Assembly (NCBI GenBank): GCA_951848785.1
Contig: CATOUR010000053.1
Coordinates: 3,302,001-3,366,000, forward strand
Origin: Callosobruchus maculatus
Lineage: Eukaryota; Arthropoda; Insecta; Coleoptera; Chrysomelidae
Length of the DNA: 64,000 bases
Direction of reading: 5' to 3'
The translations under genes and the position numbers were made by a program. The notes below the pieces were generated by a model, which was not told the origin of the DNA, made no database searches, and saw only the letters and a program-made list of their open reading frames with translations. Below are positions 10,095-20,405 of the stretch, piece by piece (position 1 is the stretch's first letter; each line of letters begins with the position of its first letter).

Positions 10095-13049
10095 ATGGAT
10101 GCCTACATCAAAAACTTCGAGGTTAGTAGTGTTGAAAGCCATAATGTTAAAACAGTTCAGGAATGCAACTCTGCTCTATCAATGCAAAACGATAAAAACA
10201 TAACTGTAATACATTTAAATATTAGGAGCTTGAATAAAAATTTTGATGAATTAAAAATAATGTTGTTCAGTTTGGATAAGCGTATTGATTGTATTGTTTT
10301 ATCAGAATGTTGGAAAATTGACGATTTGTCATTGTTTCATTTAGATGATCATACAGTAGTCTATAATAGTGGTAATATTAATAAAAACGACGGCGTGGTA
10401 ATATATTTACGTGATGATTTGGAGCTCGTAGAGACCAAAATATGTAATCTTAAGTCAACAAATATCAAGATTGTACAAGTGCACTGCAAAAAATATTTCA
10501 AAGATATATTTATTACGGGTGCCTACAGATCTCCAGCAACTAATGCAGAGTCTTTCATAGATGACTTAGAATCATATCTAAATGAATGTAAAAACCAGGC
10601 GGACATGCATTTTTTGATGGGTGATATTAACATAGATATTTTGCAAAGGACAGATCTATCTGAATCGTATTTGAATTTATTGGCAGAGCATAATTTTGTG
10701 TCTGTTATTAATGATTTCACAAGAGTAGATGGTCAGTCTAAATCATGTATTGATCACATATTCTTTAGAGCTTTAAATATCGATAATTATATGTTGAAAC
10801 CAATGATACTACAAAATTGTATAACTGATCATTATACCTTAATTTTCAAAGTAGACTTCCCTATAAATGTTAATAACAGGAACAAAGGCATAAACCACAT
10901 CCAAAAGATAGATGACCAAAAGTTGTTCAATCTGCTAAAAGAGGAGAATTGGATTTCAGTATATGAACATCGAAGTCCACATATGGCTGCTGAAAATTTT
11001 ATCTGTATTTTGAGTAATTACATAAAAAAGAGTACTGTCACCTTGAGAATTAGTCGTAAGAAAGTTAAAAGAAAAAAATGGATTACTATTGGAATATTAA
11101 ATTCAATGTATACAAAAAATAAGCTATACCATAAAATGCAAAATGACAGAAGTGAAGACAACATAAAAAAATACAAAGAATACCGAAACAAACTACATAA
11201 TCTCATAAAAATGACCAAAATGAAATACTACAATGATCTAGTTACGCAGAATTGTAACAATTCAAAAACTCTATGGGAAAATGTTAATGATATATGTGGA
11301 AGTTCTCGTCAAAAAGTAATGATTAATAAAATAAAAGTTGACGCGTCAGAAATCACCGATAAAAAAGCAATTTCAGAAAAATTCAACAATTACTTCTGCA
11401 ATATAGGCAAAAACTTAGCACAAAAAATAGTCCCTAACAACAATTTAACACATGCGAAAATCTTGAGGAACTCACTTTATCTCGATCACTCAACTAAGGA
11501 AGAAGTTTTGCATACTATCAATAACTTGAAAAAAGGTAAAACGCCCGGTTATGATAACATTACATCAGAGCTACTCAAAAAAATAATCAGTCATATAGCT
11601 GACCCCTTTTGCTACATAGTAAATGAGTGCTTCAGTGCAGGCGAGTTTCCAGATGTATTTAAGAGAGCTATTATAATACCCGTACACAAAAGAGGCAGCA
11701 AAGAGGACATGGCTAACTATAGACCCATTTCAATAATAACTAGTTTAAGTAAAGTGTTTGAAAAAATTATTAAACAGAGATTAGTTAGTTTCCTTGATAG
11801 ATATGATATTATACATAAAAATCAGTTTGGTTTCAAACCTAATACATCCACCCAAGATGCTATAGCGGCAGTCACTAAGAGGATATATCACTGTATCAAT
11901 GATAAGATACCTACTGCTTGTCTATTTATAGATCTAACTAAAGCATTCGATACAGTTAGTCATGTTAAATTATTAGATGTACTAGAGAATATCGGCATAA
12001 GGGGAACACCTTTAAAATTGATGACTAATTATTTGAAAGGTAGAACACAGTGTGTAAAGATTGACGATGTATTAAGCGAATATAAAATAATGGATTATGG
12101 TGTTCTCCAAGGGACGGTGCTAGGTCCGATACTTTTTAATCTGTACGTAAATGATTTATTTACTTTACGAAGTAGAGGCACAATAATAGGTTTTGCAGAT
12201 GATACAGCTATAATATATGAAAGTAGTTGTTGGACGTCTCTCAAACATACTATTGAAGAGGATTTTAAAGACATTATCTCGTTTTTCAACAATAAGCTGT
12301 TGACAGTCAATTTAGAAAAGACCCATTTTGTACCCTTCGCTTCTTACCAGAATCATCTACCTTGTTTTCACGAATTAAAAATCACTGATAATAAACGTAT
12401 TCTCACCATTACTAGAAAGAGCACTATAAAGTATCTTGGAATTCACATCGATGAAAACCTGAAATGGGGACGTCATATAGACGAAACAGTTAAAAAAATC
12501 AGAACTATTTTACCGAAAATCAAATACCTGACAAATATGTTAACAGAAAAAGTCTTGAAGTCACTATACTATGCACTTGTACAACCTCATCTAATTTATG
12601 CTATACTTGCATGGGGAGGAGCTGCCAAATCTTACATGAAAAATCTGGAAGTTGTACAAAAGTATGTGATAAAAATTATACATAAGAAAAGAAAGATGTT
12701 TCCCTCTAACCAACTATTTATCGATACAAAATTGTTTGATATGACACAGCTGTATGTGTATAATATGCTACTATTTCAGTTTAAAAACAAATATTCTCTA
12801 GCAAAGATAGATCATCACTACGACACAAGACAAAAGGCATTATCACATAATTTTGTACCCAGACCAGAGAAAACACTATTGCAACGCTCATGGCTTTTCC
12901 TTTGCCCCAGGCTATACAATGAAATTCCCTCTCAATACAAAGAAATAAATTCCTTTCCATTATTCAAAAAGAGAATAAAAAGTTGGTTGACAAACATATC
13001 TAGAGAAACACTTAGAAATTACGTAAATGGGTTGAATTTTTATCTTTAA
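10095..13049 (+). CDS. LINE ORF2: AP-like endonuclease + reverse transcriptase
   Basis: 984 residues, uninterrupted. The endonuclease domain occupies about residues 36-255. It has VIHLNIRSL (N42), VLSECW (E71), FLMGDINIDIL (D177, N179), SCIDHIFF (D220, H221) and ITDHY (D245, H246), the catalytic set of APE-type LINE nucleases. The RT occupies about 470-800, with NYRPISIITSLSKVFEKI, NQFGFKPNTSTQDAI, CLFIDLTKAFDTV (D613), GVLQGTVLGPILFNLYVNDL and the FADD box (D702, D703). A thumb-like region (KYLGIHIDENLKW, SLYYALVQPHLIYAILAWG) follows. No RNase H or zinc knuckle is seen. The protein nicks target DNA and reverse-transcribes the element RNA at the nick. Start context TAA-A-ATG right after ORF1 suggests reinitiation. 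Confidence 0.93.
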   Translation: MDAYIKNFEVSSVESHNVKTVQECNSALSMQNDKNITVIHLNIRSLNKNFDELKIMLFSLDKRIDCIVLSECWKIDDLSLFHLDDHTVVYNSGNINKNDGVVIYLRDDLELVETKICNLKSTNIKIVQVHCKKYFKDIFITGAYRSPATNAESFIDDLESYLNECKNQADMHFLMGDINIDILQRTDLSESYLNLLAEHNFVSVINDFTRVDGQSKSCIDHIFFRALNIDNYMLKPMILQNCITDHYTLIFKVDFPINVNNRNKGINHIQKIDDQKLFNLLKEENWISVYEHRSPHMAAENFICILSNYIKKSTVTLRISRKKVKRKKWITIGILNSMYTKNKLYHKMQNDRSEDNIKKYKEYRNKLHNLIKMTKMKYYNDLVTQNCNNSKTLWENVNDICGSSRQKVMINKIKVDASEITDKKAISEKFNNYFCNIGKNLAQKIVPNNNLTHAKILRNSLYLDHSTKEEVLHTINNLKKGKTPGYDNITSELLKKIISHIADPFCYIVNECFSAGEFPDVFKRAIIIPVHKRGSKEDMANYRPISIITSLSKVFEKIIKQRLVSFLDRYDIIHKNQFGFKPNTSTQDAIAAVTKRIYHCINDKIPTACLFIDLTKAFDTVSHVKLLDVLENIGIRGTPLKLMTNYLKGRTQCVKIDDVLSEYKIMDYGVLQGTVLGPILFNLYVNDLFTLRSRGTIIGFADDTAIIYESSCWTSLKHTIEEDFKDIISFFNNKLLTVNLEKTHFVPFASYQNHLPCFHELKITDNKRILTITRKSTIKYLGIHIDENLKWGRHIDETVKKIRTILPKIKYLTNMLTEKVLKSLYYALVQPHLIYAILAWGGAAKSYMKNLEVVQKYVIKIIHKKRKMFPSNQLFIDTKLFDMTQLYVYNMLLFQFKNKYSLAKIDHHYDTRQKALSHNFVPRPEKTLLQRSWLFLCPRLYNEIPSQYKEINSFPLFKKRIKSWLTNISRETLRNYVNGLNFYL

Positions 13050-13789
13050 TAGTATTATTATTTGGTATCATCACTTATCCTTTAGGAACAGAATCTATTT
13101 TCTTTTACCTGACATGGCATAAGTACCTACTGTCATTATAGTAACCCCTTATGTATATATCAATATTTATGTATATGCGTGTGCGTGTATACGTGTGTAT
13201 ATACATATGACCTCTACTTAATAGTTAGCACACCTAGTGTTTGTTTATGTGGGGCCCATTGAGTCTTTTTTTTTATTTATTTGTCATAATTGTCATCACG
13301 TTACCTAAACCAATTTATTTTTTATTTAATTTTTATATGTAAGCGGTATATAGAAGTAAGATGGGATAGGTGCTCATGTATGTATCTGCTCATATTATCA
13401 GCAATATAAATTTATTTAGTTGTAGTAATTATGTTGGTCAATAATAATACGCGTATGGTTTATATTGTTTTTTTTATATATTCTATCCAGTAGAACATAT
13501 TTTTAGAAAATAACTCTTTTTTTTCTCGGTATATAAGTGTTTTTGAACTGTATTTGTAAGGATACTATTTACTCCAGTTTCACAAAACGTTTAATGGCTC
13601 AGCAATAGTGACAGCGGCAATAAAATGTAATTGAAGCCACGCACAAGTCTTCTTTTGTGGCTCAACCCTATTTTATTTGCCTTAATAGTGCAACTGTATA
13701 TATACTTTGTTTGTACTTGTAATTTTTTTTGTTATATTGTGATTTATTTTGGCAAATAAAGCATTATTATTATTATTATTATTATTATT
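13050..13789 (+). other. LINE 3' UTR and (ATT)n tail
   Basis: AT-rich 3' UTR with AATAAA at about 13,620 and 13,755, then a pure ATT repeat (13,763-13,789) directly followed by family a sequence. The microsatellite tail marks the 3' end of the retrotransposon. Confidence 0.8.
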
Positions 13790-13820
13790 AATATTCTCAT
13801 ATCATCCGGTGCTATGTGGG

Positions 13821-14110
13821 TATTTTTAGCGCATTTCTACAATATGGGTATCCAGTGAAATTGCTTGTTGATAGTAACTAGATAAATAATGTGACGTCAT
13901 CATAAATCAAATATGGCGGGCTATCCAAGATGGCGGAATAGTTATTTTTAATGCACTTCTAAAATATGGGTATCCAATGAAAGGGCATGTTGAGAGTAAC
14001 TCGTAAAATAATGTGACGTCATTCTAAATCCAATATGGCAGACCATCCAAGATGGCGAAATAGTTATTTTTAATGCACTTCTGCAATATGGGTATCAAAT
14101 AAAGGGGCTT
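13821..14110. repeat. 122-bp tandem repeat, right part of the array
   Basis: At least two further units. GTGACGTCAT recurs at about 13,890 and 14,012, CCAAGATGGCG at 13,925 and 14,047, and AATATGGGTATC at 13,963 and 14,084, a period of 121-122 bp. A diverged relative lies at about 24,520-24,630. Confidence 0.75.
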
Positions 14111-14114
14111 GCCG

Positions 14115-14535
14115 AGAATAAGTAAACCAATATTTTGAAATCACTATAAATATACAAGTTAATAACTAAAAAGTAAAAAATAAATTAAAACAAAATAACT
14201 AAAAAAAAGCTTTTATTTAAATGTTCTAAAAAGAACAAATAAAATGTTTCTTTAAAATGTTAAGTATCAACTTGTGGCCTTATCATACACAAGTTATATG
14301 ATTATAAAAGCTTGTCGCGCGATTTACTTATGTAAATAAACCAGTACCTATGTCATTGGCTAACTTGGTCTGCTAAGTTTAATTGTGTTAAAATTTCAGT
14401 TTAATCAAATACTTATAGGTACTTACGTAAACCTCGCAACAGGCTTTTTATGATTTTATTGTCTTCTGTTTAGAACATTTCAATAAAAGCTTTTTTTTTA
14501 AGTTTTTTTTGTTTTAATTTATTGATTATAACAAT
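14115..14535. repeat. dispersed repeat with 65-bp inverted ends, copy 1
   Basis: About 14,151-14,233 (GTTAATAACTAAAAAGTAAA ... AAAAGCTTTTATTTAAATG) and about 14,471-14,532 (the reverse complement, CATTTCAATAAAAGCTTTT ... GATTATAAC) are inverted copies. A second, diverged copy of the left two thirds is at 24,520-24,850. Read as a MITE-like element that follows the 122-bp satellite at both places. Confidence 0.5.
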
Positions 14536-14861
14536 ACCACATGCATTCCCGAGACATATTTTAGCGACTGTTTATACAAAAAACAAAACATTTTCACGAT
14601 CAACGCGTTTATATTAGGACCTTGATTCTTTTTTTAATGTCAAAGCGATTTTAGAAGGTCATTGTCTCCATAAAATCTCAATACAATGATAAATGATATC
14701 AACATATGCGAGTTAGTGCATAGACTGTTTAATGGGCGTTTTATAAGCTCTGATACGTTTTTTAATTATCACACCATATGGGTCCTATTACTCTGAGGGT
14801 CGTATCTAATTATCGATTTGTAAGGTCAATATGGCAGATTTTAAAAGAGCAAAGTAAGTAG

Positions 14862-15195
14862 TGTAGCGATAGGGAGGCGAAGCCAGGCAAGCATGCCACT
14901 TTTGTTTCTTTATGATGGTGGAACCTACCAAAGCTCCTGATGTCAGTCAGTATATCCAAACAGTTTCCTATGTATAGTGATTTCTCTCCAAACCCCTCCC
15001 GAAGCGTTAGTTCATACATCAAGAACCGAGCGGTACGATCGCACCTTTGTTCCCATGGTTTCCAGTGCTTGGAACGAACGATCAGATGTCTTGATTGAAC
15101 CTGCGAGTGTGCGAGTATTCAGAGCCCACGTCAACAAACCTTTACGTAACTTCTTCATAGCAGCCGCAGTACTGTGTGGTATTTTCACGGGTTAA
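14862..15195 (+). pseudogene. LINE RT C-terminal fragment plus short retroposon
   Basis: 14,862-14,911 is a copy of the short GGGAGGCGAAGCCAGGCAAG repeat. The frame ending at 15,195 contains HTSRTERYDRTFVPMVSSAW, SVRVFRAHVNKPLRNF. This is the conserved end of many jockey/CR1-type ORF2 proteins (ERxxRTFxPRxxxLWN...F...VN+xL). Only the last 70 codons or so survive. It does not match the C-terminus of family A exactly, so it represents another LINE family. Confidence 0.6.
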
Positions 15196-15212
15196 CTTTA
15201 GTTGACTGACTG

Positions 15213-16026
15213 CCCACATAACAAAAGTATATACAATGTACATACAATGGATATCAAATCAATGGATATGTATATCCACAAATGGAGCAAGAATGTCCAA
15301 TGGATGTCAAATAGACATCAAAAAAATATACATTGCATGTACGTTTGTCGCAAACTTTCACATCCATGGCATATCCATAGAATGTACATTCATGTACTTT
15401 TAATGCACATGCATAGTGTATGAAAGTTCAATGTAGAGGCAGTAAGATAAACAAACTTTATGCTTTCGTTATGTATTGTTATTAATTCAATTTCTAATTA
15501 CAATAATAATACTTGGCAAAATCGATTACTGTGATTATCATATCTTTTCTGTTGAATGGCATGTCTAAAATCACAAAGAAATCAAGGTTATAAAATTTTG
15601 TAGGTGGTTTGTTCCACTTATGACTTACCTTGAAACGCTGGATGTGAGTGTTCAGTATAGTAAGAAGATGAGTAACACTGCACAATATTTCACTCGATCA
15701 GGTTAATCAGGCACAACCAGCACCAGCACACACGCGAAGGACGCGAACAAGTCGTATGACGGAATGACTAGAAATCAGCAATGGCGGCACTAGTTCTACT
15801 TCGCGCATGCGTAAACTACTAGATGTATATATGATACATAGACCAACATCTTATGTATATTCACATATGGATATACCTACGTGAACATACATAGTATATT
15901 ACACTAGTGTATATCATTTTTCATATGTACATTTAACGTCCTATGAATATTCAAAATATATATGTTCAAACTGGAATATCTAATGTACATTCTATGGATG
16001 TACATATCCATATAGTGTTATGTGGG
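15213..16026. mobile_element. TIR element family b (814 bp)
   Basis: Begins CCCACATAACAAAAG and ends AGTGTTATGTGGG. A 2-bp TG is repeated at both flanks (15,211-12 and 16,027-28). The outer zones are filled with ATGTACAT, GGATAT and ATGGATGT words, largely self-complementary. The core (about 15,430-15,830) is ordinary sequence with a 63-codon minus-strand frame of unknown meaning. Tip and 2-bp duplication match family a; the internal word does not. Confidence 0.8.
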
Positions 16027-16562
16027 TGTAGTTGATCAACAAAAGTGGAATACGACTTGAATGTTGAATGAATTTATAGTTCACACATTTCAACAGAAAC
16101 TGACCGATTGTTTCAGTTGATTGGCAAACCAGTACATGTTCTTTTTTGTACATCGATATGATAATTTTAATTTTATGCTTCACGTGAGCAATAGTAAGGC
16201 CAGAGATATTCATTTCCTTGACAGTTGAGCTAGGAGAATTTTCTCGAGCATTTTTCTTTTCTAATCATCCGTTCGGTGATTTCAAAAGCAACCATGCTTC
16301 AATATAGTACCAAAAATGGCCTCATAACATTTTCCGACCATTTGACGCTCGTTATTTTATTGAACTATTTGACTTTTAAATCTTGCATAGAAAAAGCGTT
16401 CAACACTGCTTACAAACGTTGAACACTAGTTTACACGTTTCAAGACAAGTTTCAATTTGAATAAAGCTATGGGTGATGATTCGTTAGTTCATCAGCAAAA
16501 CTTTGACTGGGTCAAACTTTTGTTGATCAACAAAAAAGATGATCAACTCTATTGAAAGGGAG
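16027..16562. other. non-coding stretch with TTGATCAACAAAAG inverted words
   Basis: No gene seen. GTTGATCAACAAAAG (about 16,030) and its near-inverse (about 16,515-16,535) bracket the stretch, which may be one more small TIR element. Confidence 0.3.
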
Positions 16563-17474
16563 GTTCTCACAATAGTAGTCTAAGATCCGAATATAAGACG
16601 ACCTTCACCGAACTGGTTAATGGATGAAAACCATTTTATATTAAATTTAATATGTTAGAAACATATCGCGAGTGGGTTGGCTGAAAAATTCTAGTCCAGG
16701 ATATGATTAATTAAATATTGAAAAAATATGTTTTTTGAACATTTCACTGGTTTGGTTAATAGACAAATCACACACCAATCGAAAGTATGAAGCCCATAGA
16801 ATATGCAAACGTTAGGTTGGCTACGTTTTTCCCGTCCCAACTATAGGGTAGGCAGGTATAAACAGGTACATCAATAATAGTAATTTGCACCGGTGTGGTT
16901 AATGCATGAAACTTATATCAAAATAAAGATAATTTTATTGCAAACACGTCGTGTGCAAAAAATCTGTCTGGAATTCCGGTTGTCGAATTTTAGAGATCAA
17001 AATATTGCTGCTAGTGAATACGTGCGCTAGAGAGGTCCGAGCGAACTATCCCGTGTATTAACAAAGGACGCAGCATAGCAGCTGCGTGTGGCTCGGCCAT
17101 TGAATGAAAGAGAGTGCGCATGTCATGTGTCCGTAAAATTGAAAATGATAGCGATATACTCGTAAATGCTTATACTTGGGACGGGAAAAACGTAGCCAAC
17201 CTAACGTTTGCATATTCTATGTGCTTCATACTTTCGATTAGTATGTGATTTGTCTATTAACCAAACCAGTGAAATGTTTGAAAAAAAAAATAATTTTTTA
17301 ATATTTAATTAATCATATCCTCTGGACTGAAATTTTTCAGCCAACCCACTCGCGATATGTTTTTTAACATATTAAATTTAATATAAAATGGTTTTCATCC
17401 ATTAACCAGTTCGGTGAAGGTCGTCTTATATTCGGATCTTCTACTATAGGTCAACTAAAGCTGACTCGTGAGAA
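16563..17474. mobile_element. long-TIR element, about 0.9 kb
   Basis: Left arm about 16,563-16,855 (GATCCGAATATAAGACGACC, CCGAACTGGTTAATGGATG, GCAAACGTTAGGTTGGCTAC) and right arm about 17,165-17,474 carry the same blocks in inverse order and orientation. Arms of nearly 300 bp are very similar. The right arm has an extra 22 bp or so near its tip. The 300-bp spacer has no coding frame. No clear target duplication. Read as a foldback/MITE-type element. Confidence 0.65.
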
Positions 17475-17614
17475 CGCGCATTTAGGCTTAGCCTTCTCGG
17501 CTCATCGCTTATACAACAAACACACATTTAAGTGTTATACATGTTCAGTAAGATACCCAGCTGTCTGATTAGCCTACAAAAAAATGTATACACTTTATCC
17601 AAATATCGAATATA

Positions 17615-19697
17615 CAGGGTGGCCAATCGGGTGACGATAATAATTTTTTTTTAGATAGCCCGTACCGAGACCTATCCAAAACACCCCCATGTATGTGTAC
17701 CGATTATTGATAGTTTTCGAGTTATGATTTTTTTTTGAAAAGTTAGAGATTTTCCAGTTTTTCCAAGAAATCGTCAAAAACAAAAACAAGAATGCTTTTT
17801 GGCTTTTATTTTTTTTCTGTAGTTATACTCAGTATTAAGCCTATTTTAATATTCAATAAAAAGAACTTGTACATCCGAACAATAATTAAGTCCATTTTGG
17901 GGCCAAAGTTTGAAATCTCTGTTTTTAGTCAGAAGACCAAAACCTTCAAAATAAGATTAAAAATACTTATGTCTGCTTCTGGAGCTTCAAACTAATCTTA
18001 AAAACTTTGCAAGACATTGCACTTTCGAAATAATAATGAAAAAGTAGCACTTATGGGGGCATTTTGCGCCGTACGTGAGTGTTAAAGCTAAAAAGGTGAT
18101 AATTCACGAATATCCAAAATGATTTAAAAAACTATTATTTTGCTTTGTTATGACAAATTACAGAAAAAAGACTCGTAACAACTAATAAACCCGATAATCA
18201 TTGATGTTTTGATGAGTTTTAATAAAAAAGCAAATGAAGTGTTTTTACTATGTCTATTGAACTTCTGCTAAATTAAGTTGTATGGAAAGTTAACAAAGGA
18301 AAGGAATAATAACCAACAATCTGACTTTCAATTTCATGACAGAATTACCTGGGAAGCGATGTCGTAGCATACGCCATCCCTTTCTGTCAGAGTAGCTTTC
18401 TGCGAGCCCATGTCGGCGAAGCGCAGTTGTGTTAATTAATTTTCGGTAATAGGCAAGGCAATGTTCGGATGGACCTAAAAAGGTCATTTATATCGCTAGG
18501 TCTTCCTTGACAGGTCAGTCTATCATGAATACAACAAGTTCTTCAGTTTTTCAACCCCCCACCCCCCAAACACCCAAATTCCACCCCCACCCAAAAAAAC
18601 GCAGAAAATGATCAAGAATCTGTAAAACGCCTAAAAACGAAGTTTGAGGAATATTTGAAATTACCTACTAAGACCCCACAGCATATTGCTGCCCAAATTT
18701 CATCACAGTCCATGCAGCGGTTACTGAGATTACGAGGCTAGAAAAACACGTACAGACAGACAGACCGACAGGCAGATCGACAGACAGACCGACAGACAGA
18801 ACGACGAAAATGAGTGACGCGGATTTTCGTGATGTAGACATTATAAAACGCCCAAAAAACCTATTATCTCAAAGTCGAAAATTTTCACAATCACAATCCT
18901 CCCTTCACCTATCGGTGTGGGAAGTGAAAGGGATGCCGTATGCTACGATAATGCTTCCCAGGTAATTCCGCCATAGAATTAAAAGTCAGATTGTTGTTTT
19001 ATTATTCTTTTCCTTTGTTAACTTTCCATGCAACTTAATTCAGCAGAAATTCAATAGTACACAGCAAAAAGCACAGGTATTAATTTTTTTATTAAAACTT
19101 ATTAAAACATCAATTATTATCATGTTTATTAGTTGTTATGAGTTTTTTTTCCTTAATTTGTCATAGTAAAGTAAAATAATAGTTTTTTAAACCATTTTGG
19201 AAATTCGTGAATTATCACCTTTTTACCTTTAATAGTCACGTACGGCGCAAAATGCCCCCATAAGTGCTATTTTTTCATTGTTATTTCGAAAGTGCAATGT
19301 CATGCAGAATTTTTAAGATTAGATTGGAGCTCCAGAACCAGACATAAGTATTTTTGATTTTAGTTTGAAGGTTTTGGTCTTCTGACTAAAAACAGAGATT
19401 TCAAACTTTGTCCCCAAAATGTACTTAATTATTGTTCGGATGTACAGGTTCTCTTTATTGGATATTAAAATAGGCTTAATACTGCGTATAATTGCTGAAA
19501 AAAATAAAAGCCAATAGCGTTCTTGTTTTTGTTTTTGACAATTTCTTGGAAAAACTGGAAAATCTCTAACTTTTCAAAAAAAAATCATAACTCGAAAACT
19601 GTCAATAATCGGTACACATACATGGGGGTGTTTTGGATAGATCTCGGTACGGGCTATCTAAAAAAAAATTATTATCGTCACCCGATTGGCCACCCTG
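17615..19697. mobile_element. long-TIR Tc1/mariner-type MITE, 2.08 kb
   Basis: Starts TA|CAGGGTGGCCAATCGGGTG and ends CACCCGATTGGCCACCCTG|TA, the TA duplication and CAGGGTG tip of the Tc1/mariner superfamily. The inverted arms are very long, about 770 bp each (17,615-18,384 and 18,929-19,697), and well matched down to the inner edge (GGGAAGCGATGTCGTAGCAT facing ATGCTACGATAATGCTTCCC). The spacer is a piece of repeat family X. No transposase frame. The arms encode mirror-image short frames that are a by-product of the symmetry. Confidence 0.85.
18385..18928. repeat. repeat family X fragment inside the mariner MITE
   Basis: Holds the C-rich AACCCCCCACCCCCCAAAC block, the GACAGACCGACAG microsatellite and the AGTGACGCGGATTTTCG block, in the same order as the X copies at 28.1, 40.5, 55.8 and 61.7 kb. 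It fills exactly the space between the two arms. Confidence 0.7.
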
Positions 19698-19941
19698 TAT
19701 TACGGGAGTTATTAACCTCTGTTATTGACCGGGCAAACTGGCCTTTGATGTTTTTTTATCGCTGCTATCTCAAGTGTTATTTACAACGATTCTCAATTAG
19801 CGAAGTCAAGAAAAATATTTGCTGCTCTTGAGACGCACCAAATACATAATATAGTGGAGAGAGGTCGATAAGAGAAAATACTTACATTGTTATTTTTTTT
19901 TTCTGTGCCTATATGGGTCCACATTAGGGTTGACATATCAG

Positions 19942-20405
19942 TGTGGCGATTCTGTAACTCTAAGCGAAGCGATAGCGACATTCTTCCAACGCTTTCGCTC
20001 GTTTCGGTATTCCATAAATGTCTTCGTTCCGACTCGGATATAACGAACGCAGACGAACGTTATAAGCGATAGCGAAAGAATTTGGATCGCGTTTGTCAAC
20101 TTTTAACGTTATTATTGCTATGTGTCAAAGTGACAATTCGCTTATTGTATAGTTAATTACCAGCAATGAATCGAAGAGAAAAAACGAATCCTTCGCAATG
20201 GTCGACATTGCTACATTTTACAGAGTCTCATCCAGAGATATTTAAGCCAACTCGTAAATGCTCGTGAGTCATCGAGCTCCATGCCGAAAACGTGACGAAG
20301 CGTTAAACTTTGGTTATGGAATGCCGTCAAAAATCGTTTTCGTAAATGCTTAGCTTCGCTTTGGTCTGCTTTCGTTATTATAGCGAAAGTTACAGAATCG
20401 CCACA
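19942..20405. mobile_element. TIR element family k (464 bp)
   Basis: Tips TGTGGCGATTCTGTAAC and GTTACAGAATCGCCACA are perfect inverse copies, flanked by CAG on both sides (a possible 3-bp duplication). The outer zones repeat AGCGATAGCGA, GCTTTCGC and AACGTT-like words. The inside holds a possible exon (next entry). Confidence 0.7.
20166..20263 (+). pseudogene. possible Myb/SANT-like first exon inside family k
   Basis: An ATG opens a 32-codon frame MNRREKTNPSQWSTLLHF followed by TESHPEIFKPTRKC. It runs into GTGAGT, a good splice donor, at 20,264. The pattern (basic start, SQ...L..F.E.HPE..) resembles the start of zeste/MSANTD-type Myb-like domains, which are encoded by Harbinger-type transposons. 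Further on, at about 20,310-20,350, another frame reads LWNAVKNRFRKCL, like the end of such a domain. I infer a shrunken element that kept parts of its DNA-binding gene. Family assignment is by eye only. Confidence 0.3.

Larger units (their letters stand above)
8842..13789 (+). mobile_element. full-length LINE (non-LTR retrotransposon), apparently intact
   Basis: About 4.95 kb: 391-bp 5' UTR, ORF1, ORF2, 738-bp 3' UTR and an (ATT)n tail. It lies inside family a: the bases before it (GTGAACAGAAT) and after it (AATATTCTCATATC) are contiguous in family a copy 2. The target duplication is at most AAT. Both frames are open over their full length and motifs are preserved, so the copy is probably young. 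The clade is within the CR1/L2/Jockey group by motif style (EN plus RT, no RNase H, microsatellite tail); I cannot fix it further by eye. Confidence 0.9.
7675..13820. mobile_element. TIR element family a, copy 1, interrupted by a LINE
   Basis: Starts CCCACATAGCACTGGATATT and ends GGTGCTATGTGGG, so the tips are inverted copies. The flanks are GTTA|...|TATTTT, and the sister satellite units read GTTATTTTT, so a 2-bp TA was duplicated. Without the LINE it is about 1.2 kb. Some 280 bp at each side is crowded with the palindromic word GAATATTC and variants (AGAATATTC, GGAATATTCC). The middle (about 7,960-8,600) is more complex sequence holding an unassigned 93-codon frame (8,060-8,341). Copy 2 is at 53,150-54,315. 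The LINE entered at 8,841. Confidence 0.85.

Noticed and set aside
15192..17465. One large element bounded by TTAACTTTAGTTGAC and GTCAACTAAAG
   Set aside because: The 12-bp inverse match brackets family b and the 16.6-kb foldback element, but no subterminal similarity or target duplication supports it; likely chance or part of the foldback arm variation.
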